NCBI GenBank assembly: GCA_033961575.1
Contig: CM066733.1
Location: forward strand, 104,933,921-104,997,920
Direction: 5' to 3'
From: Aselliscus stoliczkanus
Lineage: Eukaryota; Chordata; Mammalia; Chiroptera; Hipposideridae
Length of the DNA: 64,000 nucleotides
The notes below the pieces were generated by a model. It made no database searches, had not been told where the DNA came from, and saw only the letters and a program-made list of their open reading frames with translations. Both the position numbers and the translations under genes were made by a program. Of the stretch, positions 46,091 through 58,940 are shown one piece after another (position 1 is the stretch's first letter; each line of letters opens with the position of its first letter).

Positions 46091-46869
46091 ACAAATGGTG
46101 ATCAATAATTTCACATCATAAATACATGTTGTCTGTACATATTAAGTACTAATACAAAAACATAGTATAAAATTGTGGGTATACTGTTTCTTCTATAAGG
46201 GGAGGATAAGAACCTAAAATAGTAAATATAAACTTTAAAATTTAGATTACAGATCTAAATTTTTAAATGATATATCACTACTTCAAATTAGCTCTTGTCT
46301 TTCTATCTTTGCACAAAACATGTATGCCTACATATACTTATATGTGTAAATATATGTGTGTATGTAATTTTATTTTAATTTAAAGAAAACTATTAATCAC
46401 GACTATTGAGATATAATTCTCTACTGAGCCATGAATAACATCTACAAAATATTCTTAGGAAAATATGTGGCTTCTGTGCACTATTCTGAACTGCAGGATG
46501 TTTAAATTTCTCCAGAAAATTTTGCCCAGATCCCAACAGATATGAATGTTTGCTATATTTTGATCCTGAGCAATAAGTAAACATCAAGTGACTTAAGCGC
46601 TTGGCGTTTGGTCATCTAGATATTATGAAACTTGATTGTTATCTCTTACAAACAGCAATAAAAAATGAACATCTTCTTGAAAGCTATTATATTGCTAATT
46701 TTACAGTCAAAATCTATCTCTTTGTGAGTGACTATGAAGATCACAAAACAATGAGGACTGGGCCTCAGGATTAATCACCAATGTTGATAGCACATCACTC
46801 AGGAGCCAAGGGGTCCTACTGCTGTTGCAGAGTGGAGAGAGGTGGGAGGAAGCAGAGATTAAGACTCTA
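46091..46869. other. Unassigned AT-rich non-coding DNA
   Basis: No gene or classified repeat. Confidence 0.5.
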
Positions 46870-47095
46870 AAATGCTTGTAAAACATAGCTCCTGCCTCAA
46901 AGGGCTTACAGTCAGGTTGGGAGGATAAAACAGGTTGGTAATGATGAGCAGTGTCAGCAAGAGTGGGCCGCAAATGCCAGGAACGCCCAGAAGGAGAGAG
47001 GATTTGTTTGTGGAGAGACCAGGGCCCACTTTGCTGAGGAAATCATGTTGGAGGCACACCCTGATGGAGGGAAGGGAAACAGCTGAAGACTGTGA
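46870..47095 (-). repeat. L2 LINE 3'-region fossil
   Basis: Antisense L2: ATAGCTCCTGCCTCAAAGGGCTTACAGTCAGG followed by AATGATGAGCAGTGTCAGCAAG and the CGCAAATGCCAGGAACGCCC segment. Confidence 0.65.
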
Positions 47096-47299
47096 AGTGA
47101 GTTGAGAGGAGCACAGACAGGAAAGGAATATGAGAAAAACAGGAAGCAAGTTGTTCAAAGGCAGACACTGACTTCTAGTATCAGCTCCATGGTGAAACAT
47201 ATTGGCTATTTCCTCTTTCCTGGTTGTACCAGCAGTTTCTTTCCCACTAGTACCAGAGTGGAACCTAAAATACTACTTTTGCTTTCTTTGTGTTTAGTT

Positions 47300-48065
47300 A
47301 TAGAGCAATAGATTAATACTCAAGTCAGAAACTTGGAAGTTTCCTTAACTGTTTCTCATCTTTGCCTTCTACCATGTATGACCAATCATCAAGTCTTGCT
47401 GATTTCAGCTTCTACAGCTCTCAGGTGTATCCAATCTTTGTCATTCCCCTCATGCTCCATCCCTGCCCAAGTCCCTTCCTCTCTCAGTGTAATTAACTCT
47501 TAATAGGTCTTCCCATTCTTAACAATTGCACCCTTTTTATATGTTTTCTATATAGCTACCAGATAATAGATTTAAAACACTAAGTTGATCAGGTCATTCT
47601 GCTGGCCTTGAAGTGGAGGGGGGAAGCCAAAATTTTTAATTGTTCTTGAAATCCTACGTGATCTAATTCCTGCCTACCTATTTAGGAAACCTTCTTAAAA
47701 TCTGCTCACATCTCACTCCGATGGCTCTTTAGGGCTTTGGGTAATTCCCTCATCGGGAATTCCACCTACCTCCCTGGGCCTTTCTAACCTGGGTGATCAT
47801 CCCACATCCTGAAGGTTTCATCTGAGTGTCCTTTCTCTTGGGAAGGCCTCCTTGACCCCTGCTCTCTTACCTGCAGACTTGGTTTGTCCCTCATTGCACT
47901 GTTTTAAAGCACATTGCACTTCTCGTTTTCATGAAGCTAACCACATTTAGTTATTATCTGTCTACTAGTACTTGCCTGTTTTCTTCCTTGCTATGTCCCC
48001 AGTATTTACTGCAGTGCACATCCCAGATTGAGCACTTAATAAATATAAATTGATTGAATGAATGT
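47300..48065 (+). repeat. L2 LINE 3' segment
   Basis: Sense L2: ACTTGGAAGTTTCCTTAACTG, GATCAGGTCATTCTGCTGGCC, AAATCCTACGTGATCTAATTCCTGCC, GGGAAGGCCTCCTTGACCCC, and the terminus GAGCACTTAATAAATATAAATTG plus TGAATGAATG. Frames are broken. Confidence 0.85.
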
Positions 48066-48599
48066 AAAACCTAATTGAAATACCACTGCTTTAAACTCTT
48101 GGCTAGACTATTTGCATTAAATATGCTTATACTTGTATATTTCATAATTATTTTTTCACAGGTATTAATTATTCAACATAAGTACTAAAGTAGTGCTCAA
48201 TTAAATAATTCCTAAAACAAACAAACAAACAAAAAAACCCTGGAAATATTCAGTTGACAAGCTTTACAATGGTTGGAGGTTAGGAGCTGAGGATGAGGAT
48301 TACCTTCCCTTAGGCTGGAAGATCGACTGGAAATGTACATTCTGGGGTGGCAGAGCTCTTTTACAGGAAAAATATTCAAAGATTAGGATGGAAAAGGTAT
48401 TTTTTGGAGTAAAAGGAGGCACCATAGTTTATAAAAGGCAAATTAGAAGGTCTGTAAACAAAAAAACTAGGGAAATAGATTAGAAGTGGTGCATGTGTGG
48501 TGAGGATTAGAAGTCAATTTCTGCTTGTTTTATCTTTAAAAGAAGAAAATAGATAATTGACACTAATGGCCTATAATCTAACATTTCCTCTCCCAACTG
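48066..48599. other. Unassigned non-coding DNA
   Basis: An (AAAC)n tract lies at about 48214-48233. No gene. Confidence 0.5.
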
Positions 48600-49170
48600 C
48601 ATCTTACAGAAACTTTTGCACAATGCACCAGAAGGCAAGCACAGATCGTTCACAACATCAATGTTCAGGGTAGCAAAAGAAAAAAAAATACTGAAAATAA
48701 CCTAAGTTCCCATTAACAGAAGAATCAATAAACATGTTTTGGTGTATTCATATAATGGACTACAACTCAGTAAGATGAATGGAACTATCATCACCCATGT
48801 CAAAAAGGATGACCTTCAGAAACACAATGATGAGTGAGAAAAGTCAGTTTCAGAGACTATATGTAACACATTTAAAATATTCCATTTAAAATATTCAAAA
48901 CAAAAGACAAACAATACATTGCTGAGGGATATATGCATATATAGTAGAAAAGGAAGAAACTGACTTTTAAAATTAGGTTACTGTCAGCTCTTGAGAGGAT
49001 ACATGGGATCCAGGAGAAAGAAGGCTGTTGAAACAATATTGGTATTGTTCTATTCCTTAACTTGGATGGTCAATTCACAGACATTTGTTTCATTATTATG
49101 CTCCTTAATTTTTACATACATTACATATATCCTTTTGAATGTATCAAACACTTTATACTTTTAAAATTAG
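48600..49170 (+). repeat. L1 LINE 3'-end fossil
   Basis: Decayed ORF2 end: TTGCACAATGCACCAGAAGG, AATAACCTAAGTTCCCATTAACAG, CATATAATGGACTACAACTC, then a 3' UTR with GGAAGAAACTGACTTTTAAAA. Old L1M-type, non-coding. Confidence 0.8.
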
Positions 49171-49621
49171 GATAAATATCAAGTAACTCCAGTGTATAAA
49201 GATTAGACCCAAAGTCTCTATCATAAAACATACGAATAAGAAAAACCTTAAAACGTAAGAGTACAGGATGGTCAGTTTAAGATAGTAGATAAAACTGCTA
49301 CATAAACTGTAGGTGCTGTATGCATTGAAGAAGTGGTATTTATCATGATTATTCACTAATATTCATAAACTAATGAAGCTTTTGTTTCCCTACAAATCCA
49401 AGGCAAAAAAATATATAAATGGGGTCCACAAAAATTAGAAAACTCAGAACTCACTGACCAATTACATGTCTTTAAAGGACACTGGTTTGTTGGTGTTGCA
49501 GCCCTAAGCCCTGAGACCGACATTAGCCATTACCATGGCAACCTGTGTAAACAGTCATTGGGCAAGAGCTGGAATGGTCACAACTCCTACTGAGAATGTG
49601 GGACTTGGTCTTGAACGAAGT

Positions 49622-49678
49622 GGGGTCTATAATAGAGCCTGGCACATAATCACTCAGTAAATATTTACTGAATGAAGG
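49622..49678 (+). repeat. MIR/L2 3'-terminal fossil
   Basis: AGCCTGGCACATAATCACTCAGTAAATATTTACTGAATGAAGG is the canonical terminus. Confidence 0.7.
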
Positions 49679-50019
49679 TTAAAAAGTGAAAGTTGCAACT
49701 CTTCTTACTGCAGTCCCCAGTGCAGTCGAGGAAGTTCCTAATAGGCAGAGTCTACCTGTGTGAATTATAAACCTTACTCTGGAAAGTAGACTGAGCACAA
49801 CATGACTAGTTCAACTCCTTGCTTAGCATTCCCTTCGAACCTCACTTCCAGGCAGCCAAGGGCAGCCCAAGAATGAAAACAGTATTTTTCTCTTCTCTAA
49901 GTCCCCAAAGAAGGAGGGAAAAAATGTAACATGCAATTTGGTAGATGACTGCTTCCTTTGTCTCCTCAAAATGCAGCAAGAAGATGTATGCTCAGAGATA
50001 TCTCCATGGGTTATACTGT
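49679..50019. other. Unassigned non-coding DNA
   Basis: No gene or repeat recognised. Confidence 0.45.
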
Positions 50020-50715
50020 AACTAGTATTTTTTAATTGTGATAAACTGTATAATATAACATAAAATGTATCATTTACACTATACAGCTCTGTGACATTAA
50101 GTACAGTCACACTGTTGTATAACTATTACCATCACCCATCTTTAGAACTTTCTTCACATTCCCAGCTGAAACACTGCTCATTAAACAGTAATTCCCCATT
50201 TCCCCCTCTTGACAGCTCCTGACACCACCATTCTACTTTCTGTCTCTCGGCGTTTAACTACTCTAAATGCCTCATGTAAGTAAAATTATACAAAATGTGT
50301 CCTTTTGTGACTAGCTTATTTCACTTAGCAAAATGTCCTGAAGGTTCATCCATGTTGCAACATGTGTCAGAATTCCTTCCTTTTTAAGGCTGAATTTTAT
50401 ATATATATATATATATATATCTCACATTTTGTTTATCCATTCATCCATCTATGGACACCTGGGTATATACCTAGAAGTGGAATTGCTAGATCATATGGTA
50501 ATTCTATTTTAAATTTTCTGAGGAACCATCATACTGTTTTCCATAGTGACTGAACCACTTTACACTCCCACCAGCAGTGTACAAGGATTCCAGTTTCTCT
50601 ACATCTTTGCCAATACTGCCATTTTCTTGTATTTTTTTAATAGCCTCCTAATGAGTGTGAAGTGGTTACTCTTTTTAAAATAGCTATCCTAATGGGTATA
50701 AAGACCCCTAATTAG
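50020..50715 (-). repeat. L1 LINE 3' segment, antisense
   Basis: Reads on the minus strand as L1 ORF2 end and 3' UTR. On the plus strand: TTTGTTTATCCATTCATCC, GGTATATACCTAGAAGTGGAATTGC, ACCACTTTACACTCCCACCAGC, TTCCAGTTTCTCTACATCTTTGCC. A (TA)n microsatellite lies at 50399-50421. 5'-truncated at about 50715; frames are broken. Confidence 0.9.
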
Positions 50716-51908
50716 TATTTTGTAATCTTCTTATCAGAAACATTTCCCTTCTTGTAAGTCACATCACTCAGCTAACCACCCATCTCTGCCTTTACATCTT
50801 GATTAATCATCAGTCCTTCACAGGATAACTTGAGCTATCTACTGGAACCAAGTAATAGTCCAGTCTTCTGGAGCTTTCAGAAATGTAACCACTCTTGTCT
50901 GGGAAAGATAAATCCTCTCTGAGTGAAAGCAGGTGAACGAACGTGTCTTTTATCCCCATACTAATGAGAGCCACCTCAGGCTCTATAAGGTTTAGCTGAA
51001 GTCAAAGGGAACTGTGCAATTCTGAAACACAATAATCTTCAAACTGATGGAAATCATCAAATTAAATCTTTAACATTAACTGTCATTAAACTTAACATGG
51101 AACTAGGTAAAATGAGACTATTTAGAAACCAAACAGGTATATTTTTTATAAATGAAACTGTTGATTAGAAGATGCATATACTTTAGGTGATGTTCAGGGG
51201 GTAGTAGTTTCTAAGGATTTATGTTTATGAAATCATGAGATTTTGTTTTCTTCTTTAGTGAAATAAACATAAATCCTAAATGAATTACTGAACACTGGTG
51301 TCTCGTTTTGCTTTTTTTTGGGGGGGGGGGGAGGGTGCCTGGTATGATTCAATTTTCCTTCTCAGCTCTTCCTTCAAACCAGCATATTCCAAAATCAGAC
51401 ACAGTGACAAGCAAGAAGACTGCCCTCCAATGGTTTCTATCATAGATAATAATAATCATTATCATCCAGAGCCATACATCTGGTTCTTTCTAGAGAAATA
51501 CTGATGATGCTATCACTTAAAACTTCAAATTAATAATACTACAGAAGGTAGAGAGTAGAATAATGTCTGAGGTATTAAGCAGCAACACTACAATAAGGGG
51601 TTTATAGCATTATAATCAACTGTCTGGCATTTATGTGATGTGGGATATTCTTTAACTGCTCTCTTTAAGGTGTTGATGAACATGGAGATTAATCAATTAG
51701 CCTTTTACTGCTTGCTCAAAGTATGTTGCTCCTTACCCTTACCATGGATGTAATAATTGATGACAGAAAGAATTGATTTTATAGCACACTATAAATTTTA
51801 TATTATACCATTACACCATCTGTCACTGTACTGTAGCCTTCATCAGATCCTAAAGGTTTGCCATTAATCTACAAAACCTCACTCTGTTGTGTTGGGTGAG
51901 GGTTCATC
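50716..51908. other. Unassigned non-coding DNA with a G-run
   Basis: T-run then G-run at about 51311-51331. No gene or classified repeat. Confidence 0.5.
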
Positions 51909-51924
51909 AACAATGAATGTGATG

Positions 51925-52040
51925 GGGCCGGCCGAGTGGTGCGGCGGTTAAGCACTGGCTTGGGAAGCCAGCAGCCCGGGTTCAGTCCCACATATGAGGG
52001 CCAGTGACACTGCCCTCAAAAACAAACAAACAAACAAACA
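51925..52040 (+). mobile_element. Short tRNA-head SINE (about 116 bp)
   Basis: GGGCCGGCCGAGTGGTGC..., ends ...CAGTGACACTGCCCTC directly followed by an (AAAC)n tail. The perfect 16-bp duplication AACAATGAATGTGATG is at 51909-51924 and 52041-52056. Same short form as at 19875 and 55044. The tail has already become an (AAAC)n microsatellite. Confidence 0.96.
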
Positions 52041-52056
52041 AACAATGAATGTGATG

Positions 52057-53339
52057 AATCCATAGTTTCATGCACTGCTGTCTTTAAAGAAAGTTAAGCT
52101 CTTTAACTTTATATGAATATATAGCTTCCTATACATAATGCTTTGGTAGGCATGAAAAAGATATTTAAAAACACAGAACAAGGCTTTCTAGACAAGTTTA
52201 CACCATAAAGGGATAGGTCTGAGAGGACTGTCATCACTGTGATTACTGCGTATCAGTAGTTTTATTCAAATGGGAAAAATAGTTCTCATAAAAACACTAG
52301 TGTCAATGGCAGTGAATTGACGACTTGGGTTCAGAAATATGAGGTATAAAAATTGAAAGTCAAGCAGGAAAATCTGCCTATAGCCTTTAGTGCCGAACAC
52401 ACAACCCTGAGGTACTAGGCCTTTCAGCCTCAGGCAAACCAACCTTGGTTCACCTTAAAGTCCTGGAACTGACAGGGCTCCGTCAGATATTATATTCCCT
52501 GCCTGCATTTCTGTGATGCTGATTGACAGCTTCTCCCCCACCCCCCCCCCAGCTCTGGCAGGCCTGGCTGGCTGTTTTGTCAGCTGCTGCTTGCCTGGAC
52601 CTGGCGGCAGTGACCTGTCAGGATGGAGGCTCCACGCCACAGGAGCCCGGGAGCCCGCCATACCGCATCTCACTGCTGCTCTGGCTGCCATTCTGCCTTG
52701 GGAGGGACCTGGGGAGGCTTTTTCAGTCTGCGAATAACACTGGAGAATTCTAACTAATCAGTTCAGCTTCCCTGAGGCAAAGGGGAAAAAAGGTTTCTAA
52801 AAGGAAAAGGATTAAGAAGGAAAGTGAGCAAAGGCTTGCCTGGTCTCCGCTTAGGGAATCAGAAAGAGCACAATCAATTGAATAAATGGTTCACCTAATC
52901 ATGGGGAAGGCAGGGTAGGAGAAAAGCTCTGCTTTGTGGCTTTTGATTCCTGGAAAGTCATTTATAGAATCATGTAATAGTTCTGAAGAGTTAGAAAGTG
53001 GAAGACATTTTTTTCACTCCTCCATATCCTATATCATGTAATTTTCTCCTTTTTCTTTCGAAAGTGGGTTTTTCCATATTAGGCACTATCCTTCACTTTG
53101 TGCATACAGAGAGGAGGGCAGAGGGTAACTCATAGTTTACCCATTTTGAGACTGAAATAGTTAAGGTAATAATTTACCTTAAAACAAGAACAGGAGCTAG
53201 AAAGACACAGGTGGTTTTGACAAAGATCAAGCACCATTAGATTCTACCATGAAAGAGCTCTATACATCCAAACTGGGAATCCATTTACCAAAATTTTATT
53301 AAAAATGTATTAGTGACTATTGTGGCATTCTTTGTGTTT
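52057..53339. other. Unassigned DNA with a GC-rich patch
   Basis: A GC-rich patch at about 52540-52715 follows a C-run ending in CAG. Open frames exist on both strands there but no domain is recognised. See findings. Confidence 0.4.
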
Positions 53340-53900
53340 GTCCTTTTTGATATTTACCTGGGTTTTCTTAAAGTTCTCCAGGTTATTTTGCCTGAACTTC
53401 CCAAGCCCTCTTCCTTATGAATGAAATCTGCTTGGAAATTAGGCATCCCAGTGCAACTGCTTGCTAATTGTAATTTAATTTGAATCTCGCTTAAGAAAGC
53501 ATTTTCTTTGGGAGGGGAGAAATCTTCAAGGAAAAATACTTTCCGGTCTTGATTTGTATAAGTAACCCCTTGCACTTGGCGGGTCATTAGATCTCACTAG
53601 TTTGTAATGCAATCAGAGTCAGCACTCTGCTCTTGAGGGCTGCTCAGTAATTTGCTTGTTAATATATTAGCACACAGCATTGATCAAATGGCTAATCCAA
53701 TCATACGCTTGTTATTGATCCCTTATTGATTACCCAGCCTGGTGATCACTTTTGTTGGGTTCAGTCAATAGCAGATGCCAAGTAGCCTTTCACACACCTA
53801 ATTAGCTTATGAAATAAACCAAACATTTTGCTTGGCCCTGAAGGCAAAGATCAATGGAAAGCTTTGGGGTTGAATTCAGATGATTTTTTCATCAACTTTT
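53340..53900. promoter_or_regulatory. Candidate conserved enhancer-like region
   Basis: Unique, repeat-free. A cluster of ATTGAT/ATCAAT words (CATTGATCAAATGG, TTATTGATCCC, TTATTGATTACC at 53678-53732, AGATCAATGG at about 53849) with TAATTTAATTTGAAT and CTAATTAGCTTATG suggests ONECUT/CUX, PBX and homeodomain sites. No frame of interest. Function inferred only. Confidence 0.35.
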
Positions 53901-55031
53901 CTTCTTCTCTTCTGCAGCCACTCAAGTTCACATTAACACTCTCTAGTTTGAAGACATCTGAAAAGCAGCTGCCATGTCTGAGACACAGAAGCAGCTGTAA
54001 GCTATAAATCACAAGGCTGAGGGATTCTGGGTTGCACATTGGCATGTGGTCTGTCAGGCTAGAAAAATAGAGACATAAAAGAGCCAAAGGTCAGAGGTAC
54101 GTAGAGTTTAGAAGCCTGAACTTGTGCTATATTTCATGCAAGGAAACCTTGGCATTGGTGTTCTTTCCAAATGCTCTTTAACTTTACCTTGCTGATATGG
54201 CACTTGATTAGATCCGTATTCATCTGAATGGACTCACTCTGGCTTCCTGCTATCCACTCTGCTACTATTAATTTGAGTATGTGTCTCCATGCCATCATGG
54301 AAAAGACCAGTCCCTCCAAGAGATATTAGGCTAAATAACAACTTTCCAGTTGCATCAGAAAGCATCGACTCTTCCAAAACAATTTATGCTACCTTAAACT
54401 TTTAAATGAAAGCAGTGTTTTAGATGATTTGGTTGATGCTTATCACATGATTCTAAAGAAGCATCAGCTCTCATGGGTCCAACCGTATTTCCCATTTTCC
54501 CTACTTCCTAGGTTGGACCTCATCATAGAGATATTTGCTCAGGGGCTTGAGTAATAACAGACCAGTTTGTTGATTCAGAACAGGAAAGTAAGTAGAATGG
54601 CTTTCCTGGAAACTACTGACAGCTACACAGTTATTTCCCAGAGCAATATATGGTAATGACTTCCAATGATGAGAAGTTCCAAGTTCCAAGACACAACACA
54701 GGCTGGTGGAGTATGACCAATCCCTCCTGGCAAAGTGAAATTTAGAACTGAAGCATGATCCTAAAATCAATCCCAGAATGTTCCTTTCTAAATTGTCATT
54801 TTTAGAACAGAGAATTCACCAAATGTCGTTCAATTAAAAAGGAAAAGCAAATTTTTAGGAACCGCAATTGGCTTATATGCTCATGGCAAATGTTCCTGAG
54901 CATTTAGGAGAACTATAGATTTAAGGCCAAAAAGCAGTCACTCAATCAAAGAAACCCGAATCTATGTTAGGGCACATGAACCATTCTTGTTCTTATTCAT
55001 CAGGGCATATGGATACAAGTAATCTTTCCTT
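53901..55031. other. Unassigned non-coding DNA
   Basis: No gene, RNA or classified repeat. Confidence 0.5.
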
Positions 55032-55043
55032 AAGAATTATCTA

Positions 55044-55133
55044 AGGAGCCGGCCGAGTGGCGCGGTGGTTAAGCGCTGGCTTGGGATGCCAGCGGCCCCA
55101 GTTCAGGTCCCACATACGAGGACCAGTGACACT

Positions 55134-55164
<31 letters not shown>
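55044..55164 (+). mobile_element. Short tRNA-head SINE
   Basis: GGAGCCGGCCGAGTGGCGCG..., ends GTGACACTGCCCTC plus a near-pure A tail of about 25. The duplication AAGAATTATCTA lies at 55032-55043 and 55165-55176. The long pure A tail implies a young insertion. Confidence 0.95.
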
Positions 55165-55165
<1 letters not shown>

Positions 55166-55179
55166 AGAATTATCTAGAC

Positions 55180-55738
55180 AATTTCACCCACTTTTCACCT
55201 TGCCTTAAAAGATCAGATCAATAATCAAAGGGGTTGCTTACAAGTTTACCTATTTTTAAAGAATTTTTAAATCTCCTCCACAGGCTTTTTATTAGAGTAG
55301 TTTTACTTGGGCTACTTAGCTTTTTAAATTGTTTCCATATTAAACATAAAAAAGTTATCAAAGCCAATGGTATATACTACCATTAGAATGATTACTTCAT
55401 ATTTAAAAGTAATTAAGCTCATTTATTCTCTTTCATAGAACCAATTTGTTTATTTGTAAATCAATCTGAGATACAGTAAAAAGATAAATGTATCCAACAT
55501 GGCATGACTTAGCAGAGCTGAAACAAAATACAGATTCCTAAGTCGGGAAGAGTTCATGGGATCAAGACTATTTCCTTCCCTGAACGGATTGTGAAAACTG
55601 ATCTGAAGCAAAATTGAAATTTGTGATTTAGCTGATGTGACTCCTACACTCCTTTTCTGGGCTCTTTTCCCCTCATGGGTTCTCACCACAGGTCTCCACT
55701 GTTCTCTGCAAGGAACCAGGTAAACAGACAGTACTGTT
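55180..55738. other. Unassigned non-coding DNA
   Basis: No gene or classified repeat. Confidence 0.5.
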
Positions 55739-55744
55739 TAAGCT

Positions 55745-55974
55745 CTAGAGTGAGGCTGGGGTGAGCTGCCAAGAACCGCTGTGAGCTGCCGACCAGAGGC
55801 CGGCAACTGATCTGCCTCACCCGGGAAGAGCGCAATGACGATACCAACATGGTCCAGTGAAGCAATGTCCTCCACAACTAGACTGAAGAACAAAAGGACA
55901 GCAACTTGTCTGTTCCCCTTCCCTCCAATGCTGTTCCCCTTCCCCAAATCCCCAATAAAATCTTCAAAAAAATA
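55745..55974 (+). mobile_element. 5'-truncated long SINE (body and T+ tail only)
   Basis: Begins in the body (GAGCTGCCAAGAACCGC...), lacks the tRNA head and Pol III boxes, and ends CCCCAATAAAATCTTC plus an A-rich tail. A weak duplication TAAGCT (55739-55744 and 55980-55985) continues imperfectly. Likely an incomplete reverse transcription product. Confidence 0.85.
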
Positions 55975-55985
55975 AAAAATAAGCT

Positions 55986-58734
55986 ACTTAGAGGCAATAG
56001 TGAAGTCCCTTTACATTCCCAAACGTCACAGCTATAGATTGAACTATTCAATGGCTGGTCTCAAACCTGACCATTGTCAGGGCTCAAATTTGCCATCAGT
56101 GTGCTGGGGGAGCTGGTGTGAGTGACGTTGGACTCTAGAGAGCCTCCCTCATCCTAACACTGCATCTCCAATGAGGATGGCCAGCCACTGGAGATATTGT
56201 TGGGAGTGAAGAAAAGTTAAGAGATTTGAGAAAGTGATGGATTTTTCACCCCTCCAAAACTAGTTTTATGGGAAGATCATTATACTTTGTCCAAACTGGA
56301 CAACCAGGTAGAAAAGACAGTCTTGTGAGCTTGCCACTCATTACATGAGTCAGGGATGATTTTGTACCGAGTTTCTTCCACACTGAAATCAAAATGGACA
56401 TAAGCAAGACAAATATAATTATTAGTCACATTAGCACTCTAATTGTCATCAGTATAACTAAAGGGGGTACATTATATTATATCTTTCTGTGGGGATCTGT
56501 AAAAATGGGACAGAGCAGCACCTTTGGGAGTACTGCATAATGACAACATGGCTGAAAGTCCAGTTGCTGGAATTTTTTTCCCTGTACTGTAAGTCTGTGG
56601 TTCTCTCATTTCAAGGTTTTATTTTCCCAGTTTTTCATTCACTTGTACTGGTGAATTCAAGCTGGGGGTGGGGGTGGGGAGAAGCACACTATCTTTTAGC
56701 TATAAGTAAATTTATAAGGTATTTCATCTTGTAAAGTAATGACAGCCTGCCTACCACTGGAAATAACTTCTGATTTTTTGGTAAATTACAAAAAATTTTC
56801 TCACATATGAATAACACTCCCATAGGCCATGAACTCCTAGAATATAAGAACAGCCAGTTATGTATAAAAATATCAGTAAAATTTAGTGAGCCTATCAAAC
56901 CTAGCCAGATTGTGAAAATCTGTTTTTCTGATTTGTAGAATCAAATATGTTGTGGGTTCTTAACTGTTATTTTGAACATAAAATAAATATACATGTTTTT
57001 TGTTGTTTCCAAATTGGAGTCAGATTTTTTGGAAATATAACTACTGAAGAATTTTAATGAATTTGGTTAGTTATAAATATAGGTAATCACTTAAATACAC
57101 TTAGAGAAGTCAATAAACTAGAAAAGAGTATACTTTTTAAAAATATGAATAAGTACTTATAAACCCATTGCCAAAATTATCATATTTGGTGTAAATATTT
57201 CTTTTAAGATGACATACTTTCCAGATGTGAGATATATATATTTAGCCTACTTAAGGATAATTGTAGCACTGAACAAAATAATGATTAATAAAGTGTATAA
57301 AATATACATAGACACCAGTTTCAAATGATAACTCCAAAATCATTTAAAAAAATTAAGTGTATGAAAGTCTTTCTCCTTCATGAATATAAATGAAAAGTAA
57401 ATTATGAGATCTATGTGCATATTAACAAATATAAAATGCCTTAATATCCTGTTTGATTTTTTTTTTTAAGGGAGGTGATTTGGTTTTGTTTTATTATGAA
57501 TGAATTAGCTTTAGAGGTTAAATGATGAAATTATATTTTAAACTATTAATTAAACAGTGAAGAAATAAACATTAATATATTTTAAAAGTTGAATGCAAAA
57601 CATTTATTCATTTCAATGAAGCCAAAGTTTTAAACAATATACCATTGTATATTTAATATGATTAAAGCAAACACATTTAAAGCAATAAAAATTGGCTTTT
57701 AAGTGAGCAAAACATAAACTTAACGCTTGTATTACTCAACACTTTGATCAAATTGCACTTATTCCACTCAATGAAATTCAAATACCCTTCCTTAAATGAG
57801 TTCATTACAATGAATGGTTCATGACTTGTAAGCCTGTTCTAGTGCATTATTTAATATAGCTAACATATGCTATAATATGCTAACAAGGAGCCCACCAATA
57901 AATTCTAGGTTCCTGCTGTGGTACTGTATTTCAAATATCCTTTCAATTTTTAAGAAAGAAATAAAGAAGGTTCTTGAAATCAGGCTGGAACCATACCTCT
58001 TTCCATCTCTACAGTTTGATTTTAAAGAGCACACATTTTAATGAAGAAGGAAGTAACAAACAACATCAAGTTTGCCAGAGCAAAAGTTCATAAAAGTGAC
58101 ACATGATCTGGTAGCACTCTCTGGAAAAGTGATTTGGCAGTGAGGTCAGAGTGTTTATTGTAGGGGCCTTGGAAGGTGACCTTTGTACATTGACCTTCCA
58201 CCATGGAGAGGATGGCCAAAGAGAGGGATCAGAGAGTGAACAAATAAGCTTTTTCCTGTTTCTCTTTGTCATGCCATCCTAGGGAAAGGAAGAAGGAAGA
58301 AGGAAAGGAGATCCCTAATTAGGTGCAAACTTCAGTCATCAGCTACTTCACTGGGATACCATTCAAGTAACAATGCAGATTACCAAGGATTTTTGTGAAT
58401 CCAAAATAGAAATTTGAAATTCATGTTCTTGGGTCAGCCAAGCAGTCTCTTCTATGTTTACATATGCATTCATCCAAACCTAACCAAGTTATTTTTCACT
58501 TTATATAAAATAACTATTACATCTGTGAAATTACACGAAACATTTTATGTGTCTCCAAATCCAGAGCCAGCTGGCTACAATAGTTTTTCCTCCACTACAA
58601 CCAGACTCTCTTTTCCAAAGTAAGAGGCAAATGGTAAGAAAACAATTTGATTTATGTGGTATTTACTCAAAGGAAAGCCATTTTCAAAGTATGTGTTGAG
58701 GTCAGCAAACACTAAAAGTCAGAGGAGGCATGTT
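55986..58734. other. Unassigned DNA, very AT-rich from 56.9 to 57.8 kb
   Basis: No gene or classified repeat. (GGGGGT)n-like G-rich run at about 56662-56682. Confidence 0.5.
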
Positions 58735-58940
58735 AATGATAGTGAAGACTTTACTCAGCACTTTCACTCTGCCAGATATAGTGTTAAGACATTAGTGTGA
58801 ATTAACTTATTTAGTCTTCACAATATCTCTTTGAGGTAGCTATTGTTCTTTTTACAGATGATACAACTGTGGCTCAGAAAAAATAAAGAACTTGCCCAAG
58901 ATCAAATAGTTCCTAAAAAAGCTGGAACTTGAACCCAAGT
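58735..58940 (-). repeat. MIR SINE fossil
   Basis: Antisense MIR: TTTACTCAGCACTTTCACTC...AGTGTTAAG, TTTTTACAGATGATACAACTG, TGGCTCAGAAAAAAT, AACTTGCCCAAGATCAAATAG, GCTGGAACTTGAACCCAAG. Confidence 0.88.
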
